Made by a program: the position numbers and the translations under genes. A DNA stretch of 21,942 bases from Flavobacteriales bacterium CG_4_9_14_3_um_filter_32_8 (GTDB taxonomy: Bacteria > Bacteroidota > Bacteroidia > Flavobacteriales_E > Vicingaceae): the NCBI GenBank assembly GCA_002790175.1, contig PFUQ01000115.1, positions 1-21,942 of the forward strand. Reading direction: 5' to 3'. The notes under the pieces were generated by a model. The model did no database searches and was not told the DNA's origin. It saw only the letters and a list, made by a program, of their open reading frames with translations. Below, piece after piece: positions 7,373 to 15,235 of this stretch (its first letter is position 1; each line of letters begins with the position of its first letter).

Positions 7373-7432
7373 TATTATTGTATAATAATAGTAGCTTCTA
7401 TAGCTTATTATTTAAAAAGAGTAGATACTACT
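7373..7432. promoter_or_regulatory. Three short inverted repeats between the sigma gene and uvrA
   Basis: TATTATT-gtat-AATAATA (7373-7390), ATAGTAGCTTCTAT (7388-7401, one mismatched pair) and AGTAG-ata-CTACT (7420-7432). They lie in the leader or promoter of the sigma gene and upstream of uvrA. They may be operators or mRNA hairpins; AT-rich composition makes chance palindromes likely, so the call is weak. Confidence 0.3.
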
Positions 7433-7547
7433 TATAGGCGTTTTTTTAATTTTTTTTAATATACAACAAACTAAATAACGATGTATAATTTTTTTTATTG
7501 TACGACAAAAATATTTTTTTGTTTACCAAAACTACTAAAAAGAAAAG

Positions 7548-7555
7548 TAAATTTG
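7548..7555 (+). promoter_or_regulatory. Candidate -7 element of the uvrA promoter, TAAATTTG
   Basis: An exact TAnnTTTG match 35 bases before the uvrA ATG. The nearest upstream TTG (7519-7521) is 26 bases away, a little beyond the usual 17-23 spacing. No LexA-like site was recognised here. Confidence 0.45.
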
Positions 7556-7590
7556 AATTCTTTAACAAAAATTAACACGGATTATTAATT

Positions 7591-10395
7591 ATGCCTATTT
7601 CGGTTAACGAACCATTTAACCCTAAAAAATATATTTATGTAAAGGGTGCAAAAGTGCATAATTTAAAAAATATTGACGTTACAATTCCTCACAATAAGTT
7701 GGTAGTTATTACTGGGTTATCTGGTTCAGGAAAATCTTCTTTGGCTTTTGATACCTTATTTGCAGAAGGACAGCGAAGGTATGTAGAAAGTTTATCTTCT
7801 TATGCTCGTCAGTTTTTGGGTAAATTAGAAAAACCTGCGGTTGACCATATTTATGGTATTGCCCCTGCAATTGCCATCGAACAAAAAGTAAATACAGTGA
7901 ACAAACGATCTACTGTTGGCACATCTACCGAAATTTATGATTATTTAAAACTTTTATTTGCTCGAATAGGAAAAACATATTCTCCCATTTCAGGAAAAGA
8001 GGTGAAGCGAGATACAACAGAAAGTATTGCTGAATATATTAATGCATTACAGAATGGAGTAAATGTAATTTTATTGGCTGAAATAGAAATTAAAAACAAT
8101 AATATAAAAGAACATCTCAATTTATTGTTAAAACAAGGGTTTACTCGTATTTGGTTGGATAATAAAATAGAACGACTTGATAAAATTGATTCAACTAAAA
8201 TTGACACCAATAAATTAAATCTGTTAATTGATAGGTTTATTATTGACAACAATGATGATAATATTAGCAGAATTTACGATAGTGTTGAAACTGCATTTTT
8301 TGAAGGAAATGGAGCTTGTGAGGTAATAATTATTGATGGTGAAAAAATCCAATCTAAATCTTTTAGCAATAGATTTGAAGCGGACGGAATGGAATTTCAA
8401 GAACCAGATGTTCATTTTTTTAGTTTTAATAATCCGATTGGAGCTTGTAAAACTTGCGAAGGTTACGGAAGTGTGATAGGAATAGATGAAAATTTAGTGA
8501 TTCCTAACAAAAATCTTTCGATATACGAAGATGCTATTGTTTGCTGGAAAGGCGAAAAAATGCAAGTTTGGAAAAATGAGCTTCTAATGCATGCGATGGA
8601 GTTTAATTTTCCTATTCACAAGCCTTTCTATGAACTTTCTGACGAACAAAAACAACTGGTTTGGAAGGGTAATAAATTTTTTAAAGGACTTAATAAGTTC
8701 TTTAAAATGGTGGAAGACAAAAGTTATAAAATTCAATATCGAGTGATGCTATCTAGGTATCGTGGAAAAACCATTTGTAATGATTGTAGAGGAACTCGAT
8801 TAAGAAAAGATGCCAATTATGTGAAGATAGATGGTAAATCCATTACCGATTTTGTGTTAATGCCAGTTCATCAAATGGAACAATTATTTGTAACCTTAAA
8901 ATTAAATAAACACGATGTGGAAATTGCCAACAGATTAGTTACTGAAATAACCAACCGATTAAAATACTTAACCAAAGTTGGGTTGGGTTATTTAACTCTA
9001 AATCGACTTTCATCAACACTTTCAGGAGGCGAATCTCAACGAATTAATTTAGCAACATCCTTAGGTAGTAGTTTGGTGGGGTCAATGTATATTTTAGATG
9101 AACCAAGTATCGGCTTACACTCTAAAGATACCGAAAAATTGATTGGAGTTTTAAAAGATTTACAAAATTTAGGCAATACGGTAATTGTTGTTGAACACGA
9201 TGAAGATATTATTAAAGCCGCTGATGAAATTATTGACTTAGGTCCAGAAGCAGGTCGTTTGGGAGGAGAAATTGTTTTTCAAGGTAATTTTAATGAATTA
9301 AAAACTAACGGGAAAAGTTTAACGGCAAAGTATATTAATGGACAAGAACGGATAGAAATTCCTGCCAAACGAAGATTATGGAAAAAAAGAATTAGTATTA
9401 AAGGAGCTCGCGAAAACAATTTAAAAGGTATCGATGTGGAGTTTCCATTGCACACACTTACGGTAGTTACAGGAGTGAGTGGCTCTGGAAAATCATCATT
9501 GGTAAAAAATTGTCTGTTATCATCTTTAAAAAAAATGTTTGAAGGCTATTCAGAGCAATCTGGTTTAATTGATAAAATTGAAGGTGATATAGACAGCATA
9601 AAAGGGGTGGAGTTCATCAATCAAAATCCTATAGGAAAATCCTCTCGTTCCAACCCAGTAACTTATGTAAAAGCTTACGATGAAATTCGGAATTTATTTG
9701 CTTCACAATTGTTAGCTAAAACAAGAGGTTATCAACCTGCTCATTTTTCTTTTAATGTTGATGGAGGGAGATGTGATATTTGTAAAGGTGAAGGAGAAAT
9801 TACTGTTGAAATGCAGTTTATGGCTGATATTCATTTGACTTGCGAAGAATGTAAAGGAAAACGATTTAAAGAAGAAGTATTGGAAATTAAGATTAAAGAA
9901 AAAAATATTGCTGATGTTTTGGAATTAACCATCGATGAGTCCATCGAATTTTTTGTTCAATTTAATGGAAACAACGAACAACGAATAATTCATAAATTAT
10001 TGCCTTTACAAGAAGTTGGGTTGGGATATGTTCAGCTAGGACAATCTTCTAATACACTTAGTGGAGGTGAAGCCCAGCGAGTTAAATTGGCTTCATTTTT
10101 GTCAAAAAAGGAAAGTGATGCTCATTTGCTTTTTATTTTTGATGAACCAACAACAGGTCTTCATTTTCACGACATCAAAAAATTATTAAAAGCCTTAAAT
10201 GCTCTAATTGCTCAAGGACACTCTGTAATTGTTGTGGAACACAATTTAGATGTGGTAAAAAGTGCTGATTGGGTAATAGATTTAGGACCAGAAGGGGGAA
10301 TAAATGGTGGAGAATTAATTTTTAATGGAACCCCAGAAGATTTAATTCATTGTAAATCAAGTAGTACAGGAAAATATTTGGAAGAGAAGATGTAA
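7591..10395 (+). CDS. uvrA: UvrABC excinuclease subunit A
   Basis: 934 residues, normal length. UvrA scans DNA and loads UvrB at bulky lesions in nucleotide excision repair. It has two ABC ATPase modules: first Walker A G-L-S-G-S-G-K-S-S (42-50) with the UvrA-specific Q-R-R-Y-V-E-S-L-S-S-Y-A-R-Q-F-L soon after, and second Walker A G-V-S-G-S-G-K-S-S (about 631). Both signatures are present (L-S-G-G-E-S-Q-R and L-S-G-G-E-A-Q-R), as are both Walker B D-E-P motifs. The C-terminal zinc finger is complete (C728, C731, C751, C754). The first zinc finger keeps only its second pair (C286, C289); the stretch before it holds no C-X2-C. Downstream is a palindromic repeat rather than a clean terminator. 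Confidence 0.98.
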   Translation: MPISVNEPFNPKKYIYVKGAKVHNLKNIDVTIPHNKLVVITGLSGSGKSSLAFDTLFAEGQRRYVESLSSYARQFLGKLEKPAVDHIYGIAPAIAIEQKVNTVNKRSTVGTSTEIYDYLKLLFARIGKTYSPISGKEVKRDTTESIAEYINALQNGVNVILLAEIEIKNNNIKEHLNLLLKQGFTRIWLDNKIERLDKIDSTKIDTNKLNLLIDRFIIDNNDDNISRIYDSVETAFFEGNGACEVIIIDGEKIQSKSFSNRFEADGMEFQEPDVHFFSFNNPIGACKTCEGYGSVIGIDENLVIPNKNLSIYEDAIVCWKGEKMQVWKNELLMHAMEFNFPIHKPFYELSDEQKQLVWKGNKFFKGLNKFFKMVEDKSYKIQYRVMLSRYRGKTICNDCRGTRLRKDANYVKIDGKSITDFVLMPVHQMEQLFVTLKLNKHDVEIANRLVTEITNRLKYLTKVGLGYLTLNRLSSTLSGGESQRINLATSLGSSLVGSMYILDEPSIGLHSKDTEKLIGVLKDLQNLGNTVIVVEHDEDIIKAADEIIDLGPEAGRLGGEIVFQGNFNELKTNGKSLTAKYINGQERIEIPAKRRLWKKRISIKGARENNLKGIDVEFPLHTLTVVTGVSGSGKSSLVKNCLLSSLKKMFEGYSEQSGLIDKIEGDIDSIKGVEFINQNPIGKSSRSNPVTYVKAYDEIRNLFASQLLAKTRGYQPAHFSFNVDGGRCDICKGEGEITVEMQFMADIHLTCEECKGKRFKEEVLEIKIKEKNIADVLELTIDESIEFFVQFNGNNEQRIIHKLLPLQEVGLGYVQLGQSSNTLSGGEAQRVKLASFLSKKESDAHLLFIFDEPTTGLHFHDIKKLLKALNALIAQGHSVIVVEHNLDVVKSADWVIDLGPEGGINGGELIFNGTPEDLIHCKSSSTGKYLEEKM

Positions 10396-10415
10396 TTCTT
10401 TAATTTTAAATATAC

Positions 10416-10458
10416 TGAAACTTTGTAAGTCCCGATTATTCGGGATTGCTTAGTTTCA
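10416..10458. repeat. Palindromic element after uvrA, with core shared with 15183-15204
   Basis: The core TCCCGA-ttat-TCGGGA (10430-10445) lies inside outer arms TGAAACT (10416-10422) and AGTTTCA (10452-10458). The 22 bases from 10430 match those from 15183 at all positions but one. It could stop transcription of uvrA as a hairpin but has no T run. It looks like one copy of a small dispersed repeat. Confidence 0.6.
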
Positions 10459-10545
10459 ATAATGTCCCATTTACAAGGACAACCAAATTTTAAAATAACT
10501 CGAGAAGCTATTTGGTTGCGGTATAACGGCAAAAAGAGTAAGTCA

Positions 10546-10561
10546 TCCGTTAGCTGACGGA
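10546..10561. repeat. Short GC-rich inverted repeat before the glycosyltransferase gene
   Basis: TCCGT (10546-10550) and ACGGA (10557-10561) flank TAGCTG, followed by CGGAAAGCGGAG. It is distinctly more GC-rich than the surrounding intergenic DNA, which suggests part of a dispersed repeat. The gap 10396-10604 shows no convincing gene; the only frames are spurious. Confidence 0.35.
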
Positions 10562-10604
10562 CGGAAAGCGGAGTGATTTGAGTATATAAGCTTATCTTTA
10601 TCAA

Positions 10605-11828
10605 GTGAATTATTATTTAAATAGATTTTCTGTTCGAGAACAATTAATAGCTGATAAAGTAGCTTCAGATGTAGGAATTATTGTAGTTATCCCCTGTTTT
10701 AATGAACCAAACTTAGTTTCTTCTTTGCAAAGTTTAGCACATTGTGATTTACCAAGTTGTGGTGTAGAAGTAATTACGGTTATTAATGCTTCTGAAATTG
10801 CAAAGGAAGTTGAAATACAACAAAATAAACAAACCTTCATTCAAGCCAAAAAATGGATGAAAGAAAACCAACAGCGTAAAATTAAATTTTATTTTTTAGA
10901 TGAAAATCAACTGCCAGCAAAAGATGCAGGTGTTGGTTTGGCACGTAAAATTGGAATGGATGAAGCTGTGCGAAGATTGGAGACAATAAATAACCCAAAT
11001 GGTATTATTCTTTGTTTTGATGCCGATGCCAAATGTGATACTAACTATTTAGTGGAAGTCGAAAAGCATTTTATCAAACACTCGAGAACTCTTGCTTGTT
11101 CTATTCATTTTGAACACCCAATTGAAGGGGATGAATTTTCTGATAAAATTTATAATGGAATTCTGCAATACGAATTGCATTTACGATATTATAAAAATGC
11201 CATTAATTATTGTGGACTTCCTTATGCTTTCCACACCATCGGTTCTAGTATGGCAGTTAGAAGTATCACCTATCAGAAACAAAATGGCATGAATAAGCGA
11301 AAAGCTGGTGAAGATTTTTATTTTTTACATAAAATTATTCCTTTAGGAAATTTTACAGAACTAAAAACGACCAAAGTTATTCCCTCACCTCGAGTTTCAG
11401 AAAGAGTTCCTTTTGGAACAGGAAAAGCCATACAAAATTGGCTCAATGAAGATAAAGAGGAATTATTAAGTTATTCAATAAAATCGTTTATCGACCTAAA
11501 ACAATTTTGTGATAGAGTTGCTGATTTATATACCCATGAAATTACTATCCCAAAAACAGTTCAGGCATTTTTAACAACCATCGATTTTGAAGTGAATTTA
11601 TTAAAAATTAGAAAAAACAGTACTTCAACAACTCATTTTGTTAAACTCTTTTACAATTGGTTTAATGCTTTTAAAGTGTTAAAATACATCCACTTTGCCA
11701 GAGATAACTATTATTCTGACATCCCAGTTTTTAAAGGAGCTAATGAGTTATTAATGCTTTTAGGAGAACAAGAACAACATAGCCTAAAAGTGTTGTTGTT
11801 AAAATACAGAGCAATTGATACCAACTAA
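10605..11828 (+). CDS. Family 2-like glycosyltransferase
   Basis: 407 residues. Residues about 22-240 form a GT-A fold: I-I-V-V-I-P-C-F-N-E-P near residue 30 is the nucleotide-sugar strand, D139-A-D141 is the metal-binding DxD-type motif, and G235-E-D is the family ED motif preceding the catalytic base. The remaining 160 residues have no recognised domain. No membrane segment is evident, so it is cytoplasmic or peripheral. The start is GTG 10605, the first possible start after an in-frame stop at 10587. It converges on the GtrA-like gene, and the two stop codons overlap. Donor and acceptor are unknown; such enzymes make polysaccharides, glycolipids or glycoproteins. Confidence 0.82.
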   Translation: MNYYLNRFSVREQLIADKVASDVGIIVVIPCFNEPNLVSSLQSLAHCDLPSCGVEVITVINASEIAKEVEIQQNKQTFIQAKKWMKENQQRKIKFYFLDENQLPAKDAGVGLARKIGMDEAVRRLETINNPNGIILCFDADAKCDTNYLVEVEKHFIKHSRTLACSIHFEHPIEGDEFSDKIYNGILQYELHLRYYKNAINYCGLPYAFHTIGSSMAVRSITYQKQNGMNKRKAGEDFYFLHKIIPLGNFTELKTTKVIPSPRVSERVPFGTGKAIQNWLNEDKEELLSYSIKSFIDLKQFCDRVADLYTHEITIPKTVQAFLTTIDFEVNLLKIRKNSTSTTHFVKLFYNWFNAFKVLKYIHFARDNYYSDIPVFKGANELLMLLGEQEQHSLKVLLLKYRAIDTN

Positions 11829-12304
11829 ACGTCAGTTTTTACTTTAAAACTAAACTTGTTTTGTAAAATATAACTGTAAATAACAGCAATAATAATGGTG
11901 ATGAACCTGGAAGGAGTTGGATAAAAGTGGAGTACATCCACCAACAATTTCATGCAAAAATAACTGAGCACAAACCCACTTAATCCAACTAATAAATATC
12001 TTATCAATTGTATTCTCCCAGGTAAGTTAGATTCTTGAAATGTAATGTATTTATTTAAGGCAAAACCTGTCATAAAAGTAATGGGGAAAACAAAAAATAA
12101 AGAAGCAATGTGTGGACTCAACACCACTAACTGTAAATCGACATTATGTTTTGCTAACACAAAATTATAGCATAAAAAATACAAGCACATATCAAGCACT
12201 ACATTGCTGCCACCACAAACTGCATAACGATAAGTTTTTAAAGGCAAAAAGCGTTTAAACAAAAAATAAAAACTATCGATAATAACAATTAGTGTTTTTT
12301 GCAT
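11825..12304 (-). CDS. GtrA-like four-helix membrane protein
   Basis: 159 residues with four hydrophobic segments (roughly 26-48, 64-85, 102-122 and 132-150), the size and layout of the GtrA/DPMS family. The family motif F-x-x-N-x-x-x-T-F appears as F-A-L-N-K-Y-I-T-F, and the N-terminal R-Y-A-V-C-G-G-S-N resembles the usual R-F-x-x-V-G. GtrA proteins are thought to flip polyprenyl-linked sugars across the inner membrane. Its 3' end overlaps the convergent glycosyltransferase gene by 4 bases. The pairing suggests a shared envelope-glycosylation role, but they are not one operon. The box TACTTTTA (12316-12309, minus) stands 4 bases before its ATG. Confidence 0.85.
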   Translation of the reverse strand: MQKTLIVIIDSFYFLFKRFLPLKTYRYAVCGGSNVVLDMCLYFLCYNFVLAKHNVDLQLVVLSPHIASLFFVFPITFMTGFALNKYITFQESNLPGRIQLIRYLLVGLSGFVLSYFCMKLLVDVLHFYPTPSRFITIIIAVIYSYILQNKFSFKVKTDV

Positions 12305-12451
12305 TTTTTAAAAGTATATTTTTCTTTTCAATTTTTAGGTTGCACAAAATAACGTTTTTAAAATAGATTTTAAAACTGATAAAAAAGAACAAAAAAACAC
12401 AAATGAAATTAAAAATAGTATTGACTGTTAGAAAATAAAAATTAAAAATAA

Positions 12452-12481
12452 TTGATTATTGATGATTTTTACTTATATTTG
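12452..12481 (+). promoter_or_regulatory. Bacteroidota-type promoter of the T9SS cargo gene
   Basis: TTG at 12452-12454, a 19-base spacer, and TATATTTG at 12474-12481: a full match to TTG-N(17-23)-TAnnTTTG. It ends 21 bases before the ATG at 12503 and is the best promoter in the window. Confidence 0.7.
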
Positions 12482-12502
12482 ATTGTTCTTAAATCGTTCA
12501 TT

Positions 12503-13828
12503 ATGAAAAAATTAAGCCAATTTTTATTGATTAGTTGTGTTGGACTTTTTTCATTCCAAGCCACTTCACAAAACAATTGCTCTACTCCATATTTGTTTGA
12601 ATCAGGAATTGTATATACTTATCCACTTACTACTTTTGTTGTAAATTCGGATACCCTAATTAATTATGAATGTTTAGGAAACCAAACTAACCCACTTTGG
12701 CTCTATTTTGGAGTTTGTACACCTGGCAATATTATGATTAATGTTTCATCATCTAATAGTTCTAGTGATATAGATTATATTGCTTGGGGACCTTTGAATG
12801 ATTCTTTGGATTGTAATTTTTCTTCACCAAGTGTAAATTGTGATTTTAGTATTGGTTCCCCTACTATTAGTTTTAATGTACAATTTGGTTATTATAAAAT
12901 AATGATTACTAATTATTCAAATCTACCAGATACTATATCAATAACTCAAACAGGTGGTACAGCTGTGGCTTGTGATAGTAGTAATATTTTTTGTCCAGTA
13001 ATTAGTGCACATCAATTGTGTAAAGTAACTACAGACAACCTAATTAATAAAAATACGATTAGTTGGGTTGAAGATTCGTTGTTTGTTGGAGAATTTAATG
13101 TGCAAAAAGAAACCACTACAGCTGGTGTATATTCAACAATTGGTAATGTATTATCAGGAAATCCATCAACTTTTACCGATACTTTATCTAATCCAATTCA
13201 ACAAGCATTTCGATATCGACTAGAAACGGTAGATACCTGTGGAGTGGTAAAAATTAGCAACTATCATCAAACTATCCATTTAGCTACATCAGTTAATCCA
13301 GTTACAAATTACCCACAGTTAAGCTGGAATCCATATACTGGATTTAGTTATTCTACTTTTTATATTTACCGTGGAACTTCACCCATAACTATTGCATTAT
13401 ACGATTCTATCTCAACATCTTTTACAGCTTACACAGATGTTAATCCTATGGTTGGTAGTTTATATTATGCCATTGGAGTTAATTTACCTTCTCCTTGTAC
13501 TTATCTTGGTTCATTTAAAAGTGGAGTTGAAAATGCTATGTCAAACATTTCTCCTATAACTTTGGTTTCAATTGATGAATACAATGCCATTGGTTTTAAT
13601 TTGTATCCAAATCCAACAAAAGATAATTTAATTCTTTCTTTTGGCACAGAGAAGGTGACCGCCAAAATGAATTTAATGGATATCTACGGAAGGTTAATTT
13701 TATCAAAAGAATATATTGATGTGAATAAAGATGTGCTTGATTTAAGTGATTTAGCACAAGGATATTATTTAATCACTTTGAGTTCGGAGAAAGGAATGGG
13801 TAGAAAAACTTTTGTGAAAACGAACTAA
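12503..13828 (+). CDS. Secreted protein with T9SS type A C-terminal sorting domain
   Basis: 441 residues from ATG 12503. A TTG 51 bases upstream is in frame but lies in the promoter. Residues 1-22 are a Sec signal peptide (M-K-K-L, hydrophobic core, ending A-T-S before Q-N). The middle contains regions rich in Ser, Thr, Asn and Tyr, two of them (about 160-350) fibronectin III-like beta-sandwiches judging from W-x-x-x-x-x-x-x-x-F and Y-R-L-E-T-V-D patterns. The last 77 residues are a type A sorting domain: L-Y-P-N-P-T-K-D-N-L, then D-I-Y-G-R, L-S-D-L-A-Q-G-Y-Y-L-I and a terminal K-T-F-V-K. The domain sends the protein through the type IX system and is removed on surface attachment. No enzymatic domain was recognised. 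It ends directly against the methyltransferase gene, with no gap. Confidence 0.9.
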   Translation: MKKLSQFLLISCVGLFSFQATSQNNCSTPYLFESGIVYTYPLTTFVVNSDTLINYECLGNQTNPLWLYFGVCTPGNIMINVSSSNSSSDIDYIAWGPLNDSLDCNFSSPSVNCDFSIGSPTISFNVQFGYYKIMITNYSNLPDTISITQTGGTAVACDSSNIFCPVISAHQLCKVTTDNLINKNTISWVEDSLFVGEFNVQKETTTAGVYSTIGNVLSGNPSTFTDTLSNPIQQAFRYRLETVDTCGVVKISNYHQTIHLATSVNPVTNYPQLSWNPYTGFSYSTFYIYRGTSPITIALYDSISTSFTAYTDVNPMVGSLYYAIGVNLPSPCTYLGSFKSGVENAMSNISPITLVSIDEYNAIGFNLYPNPTKDNLILSFGTEKVTAKMNLMDIYGRLILSKEYIDVNKDVLDLSDLAQGYYLITLSSEKGMGRKTFVKTN

Positions 13829-14536
13829 TTATCCAATCAAAAATATACAAGGTCGTTTGTTGAGGTTGAGTTTAATTTTTTTCCATTCTTCAATGGTTTT
13901 AGTGGTTATTCTTTCGGAAGGTAACGTAATATCAACAGCAATACAAAGTAGGGTGGTAGCAAAACAATTTTTTAGTAAGTCTTCCAAAATATTGTCGTTT
14001 CGAAAAGGAGTCTCAATAAATAGTTGAGTTTGTTGTTGCGTTTTCACTCTTCTTTCCAACTCTTTTAGCTTACCTATCCTATCTTTTTGTTCTTTTGGTA
14101 AATAACCATTAAAGCAAAAACTTTGTCCATTAAATCCACTAGCCATTAATGCTAATAGGATAGAAGAAGGTCCAACTAAAGGAACAACTTTAATATTTTT
14201 TTGTTGAGCTAAAGCAACAATGTCTGCTCCAGGGTCGGCTACTCCAGGGCAACCTGCTTCAGACATTACTCCAACATTTTTTCCATCAAAAATGGGTTTA
14301 ATAAATTTACTTAACTCAGTGCTGTGAGTTCTTTTGTTAAGTTCAAAAAAAGTAAGTTCATCAATTTCTTTAAGAAGCCCACTTTTTTTTAAAAACCGTC
14401 GAGCAGTTTTAATATTTTCAACAATATAAACATCAATTTCATTAATAATTTCAGTATTAAAGCTAGGTATAACTTGTGCAATAGGAGAATCTCCTAACGT
14501 AACAGGAATTAGATAGAGAGTGCCTTTATTGCTCAT
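13829..14536 (-). CDS. RsmI-like SAM-dependent methyltransferase (short paralogue)
   Basis: 235 residues of the tetrapyrrole-methylase fold. G-T-L-Y-L-I (5-10) is the N-terminal strand, S-E-A-G-C-P-G-V-A-D-P-G (92-103) the equivalent of the RsmI motif S-D-A-G-T-P-G-I-S-D-P-G, and V-G-P-S-S follows. It resembles RsmI, which 2'-O-methylates cytidine 1402 of 16S rRNA, but differs at several motif residues (E for D, C for T, V-A for I-S). I believe Bacteroidota carry such a second, shorter RsmI-like protein; its target is uncertain. The first 11 bases overlap the end of the phosphatase-like gene, which points to translational coupling. Confidence 0.85.
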   Translation of the reverse strand: MSNKGTLYLIPVTLGDSPIAQVIPSFNTEIINEIDVYIVENIKTARRFLKKSGLLKEIDELTFFELNKRTHSTELSKFIKPIFDGKNVGVMSEAGCPGVADPGADIVALAQQKNIKVVPLVGPSSILLALMASGFNGQSFCFNGYLPKEQKDRIGKLKELERRVKTQQQTQLFIETPFRNDNILEDLLKNCFATTLLCIAVDITLPSERITTKTIEEWKKIKLNLNKRPCIFLIG

Positions 14537-14993
14537 TTTTAAGTTGGTTTAGTAAAATTGTACAAGTTGAATTTACGAGTTGGTAAACATCTTCAAATCC
14601 TTGCTCTCCTCCAAAATATGGATCGGGAACATCTAAATTCTGGTGAGGGAAACTTAAATTTAAAAACAATTCGACTTTTAAACGATCGTTTTCGTTTTTT
14701 GCTAAACGTAAAATATTTTGATAATTGGAATTATCCATAGCAAAGATGTAATCAAAATCATCAAAATCGGTTACTGAAAATTGTCGAGCTCTTTGTTTTG
14801 AAATGGATAAACCATGTTCTATTGCCTTTTGTTGCATTCTTTGGTCTGGAGCTTGTCCAACATGGTTGGAGCATGTTCCTGCCGAATCAACAACTAAATT
14901 TAGTTGTTGAGTATCTATTTTATTTCGTAAAATTCCTTCGGCAATTGCAGAACGACAAATGTTTCCTAACCAAACGAACAGAATTTTTTTCAT
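14526..14993 (-). CDS. Low-molecular-weight tyrosine phosphatase homologue lacking the catalytic Cys
   Basis: 155 residues, normal family length. The P-loop normally reads V-C-L-G-N-I-C-R-S with the first Cys as nucleophile. Here residues 7-15 are V-W-L-G-N-I-C-R-S: position 8 is Trp (codon TGG, bases 14972-14970). C13, R14 and S15 of the loop are kept, and so is the general-acid loop D124-P-Y-F-G-G. The rest of the fold, including V-D-S-A-G-T (35-40), is well conserved. As read, it should bind phosphate or phosphotyrosine poorly or without hydrolysis. A single base (TGT/TGC to TGG) could explain the change, so a sequencing error or recent mutation is possible. Its start overlaps the stop of the 45-residue gene upstream (ATGA). 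Confidence 0.92.
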   Translation of the reverse strand: MKKILFVWLGNICRSAIAEGILRNKIDTQQLNLVVDSAGTCSNHVGQAPDQRMQQKAIEHGLSISKQRARQFSVTDFDDFDYIFAMDNSNYQNILRLAKNENDRLKVELFLNLSFPHQNLDVPDPYFGGEQGFEDVYQLVNSTCTILLNQLKNEQ

Positions 14994-15127
14994 TGGTAAA
15001 AAGATAAAATATAAATAGCTGAGATAACAATTAGTCCTATCATAAAATAAAAGAGAATTTGTTGTCCTTTTTTGCTGATGGGCTGGTAATGTTCAGGTGT
15101 TTTGTATTTTCTATTCAGAAATCCCAT
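14990..15127 (-). CDS. 45-residue single-pass membrane protein
   Basis: Starts at ATG 15127. Sequence features: a basic, Tyr-rich N-terminus (M-G-F-L-N-R-K-Y-K), P-I-S-K-K-G-Q-Q at 16-23, then one hydrophobic helix at about 24-43 (I-L-F-Y-F-M-I-G-L-I and onward) and the end S-F-Y-Q. The positive N-terminal side predicts an N-in orientation. Its stop overlaps the start of the phosphatase-like gene as ATGA, the usual sign of a translationally coupled, real gene. It lies between dnaA and that gene, 107 bases after dnaA. Function unknown; I do not recognise a family. Confidence 0.7.
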   Translation of the reverse strand: MGFLNRKYKTPEHYQPISKKGQQILFYFMIGLIVISAIYILSFYQ

Positions 15128-15180
15128 TTGATAAAATAAAAACAGGAACTAAAAAAGTTCCCATTTAGTTAGTGCAAAAT

Positions 15181-15200
15181 AATCCCGATTACTCGGGATT
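15181..15200. repeat. Palindrome after dnaA, second copy of the repeat at 10430
   Basis: AATCCCGA-ttac-TCGGGATT, perfect arms of 8, then GCTTTTGCTT. From 15183, 22 bases match those from 10430 with one difference. On the minus strand it follows the dnaA stop by 34 bases and is followed by ATTTTGC, so it may also end dnaA transcription weakly. Confidence 0.6.
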
Positions 15201-15221
15201 GCTTTTGCTTCTTTATACATG

Positions 15222-15235
15222 ACATCAGTTGATGT
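15222..15235. repeat. Short palindrome at the dnaA stop codon
   Basis: ACATCA-gt-TGATGT, perfect arms of 6; its last base is the last base of the dnaA stop codon. It may be an mRNA hairpin at the 3' end; no T run follows. Confidence 0.35.

Noticed and set aside
10347..10604. Minus-strand frame of 85 codons after uvrA, and a 31-codon plus frame at 10462-10557
   Set aside because: Both run through the palindromic repeat patches, the first overlaps the uvrA end, and neither has a recognisable domain.
14558..15007. Plus-strand frames opposite the phosphatase-like gene
   Set aside because: Antisense shadows of a conserved gene; no domain features.
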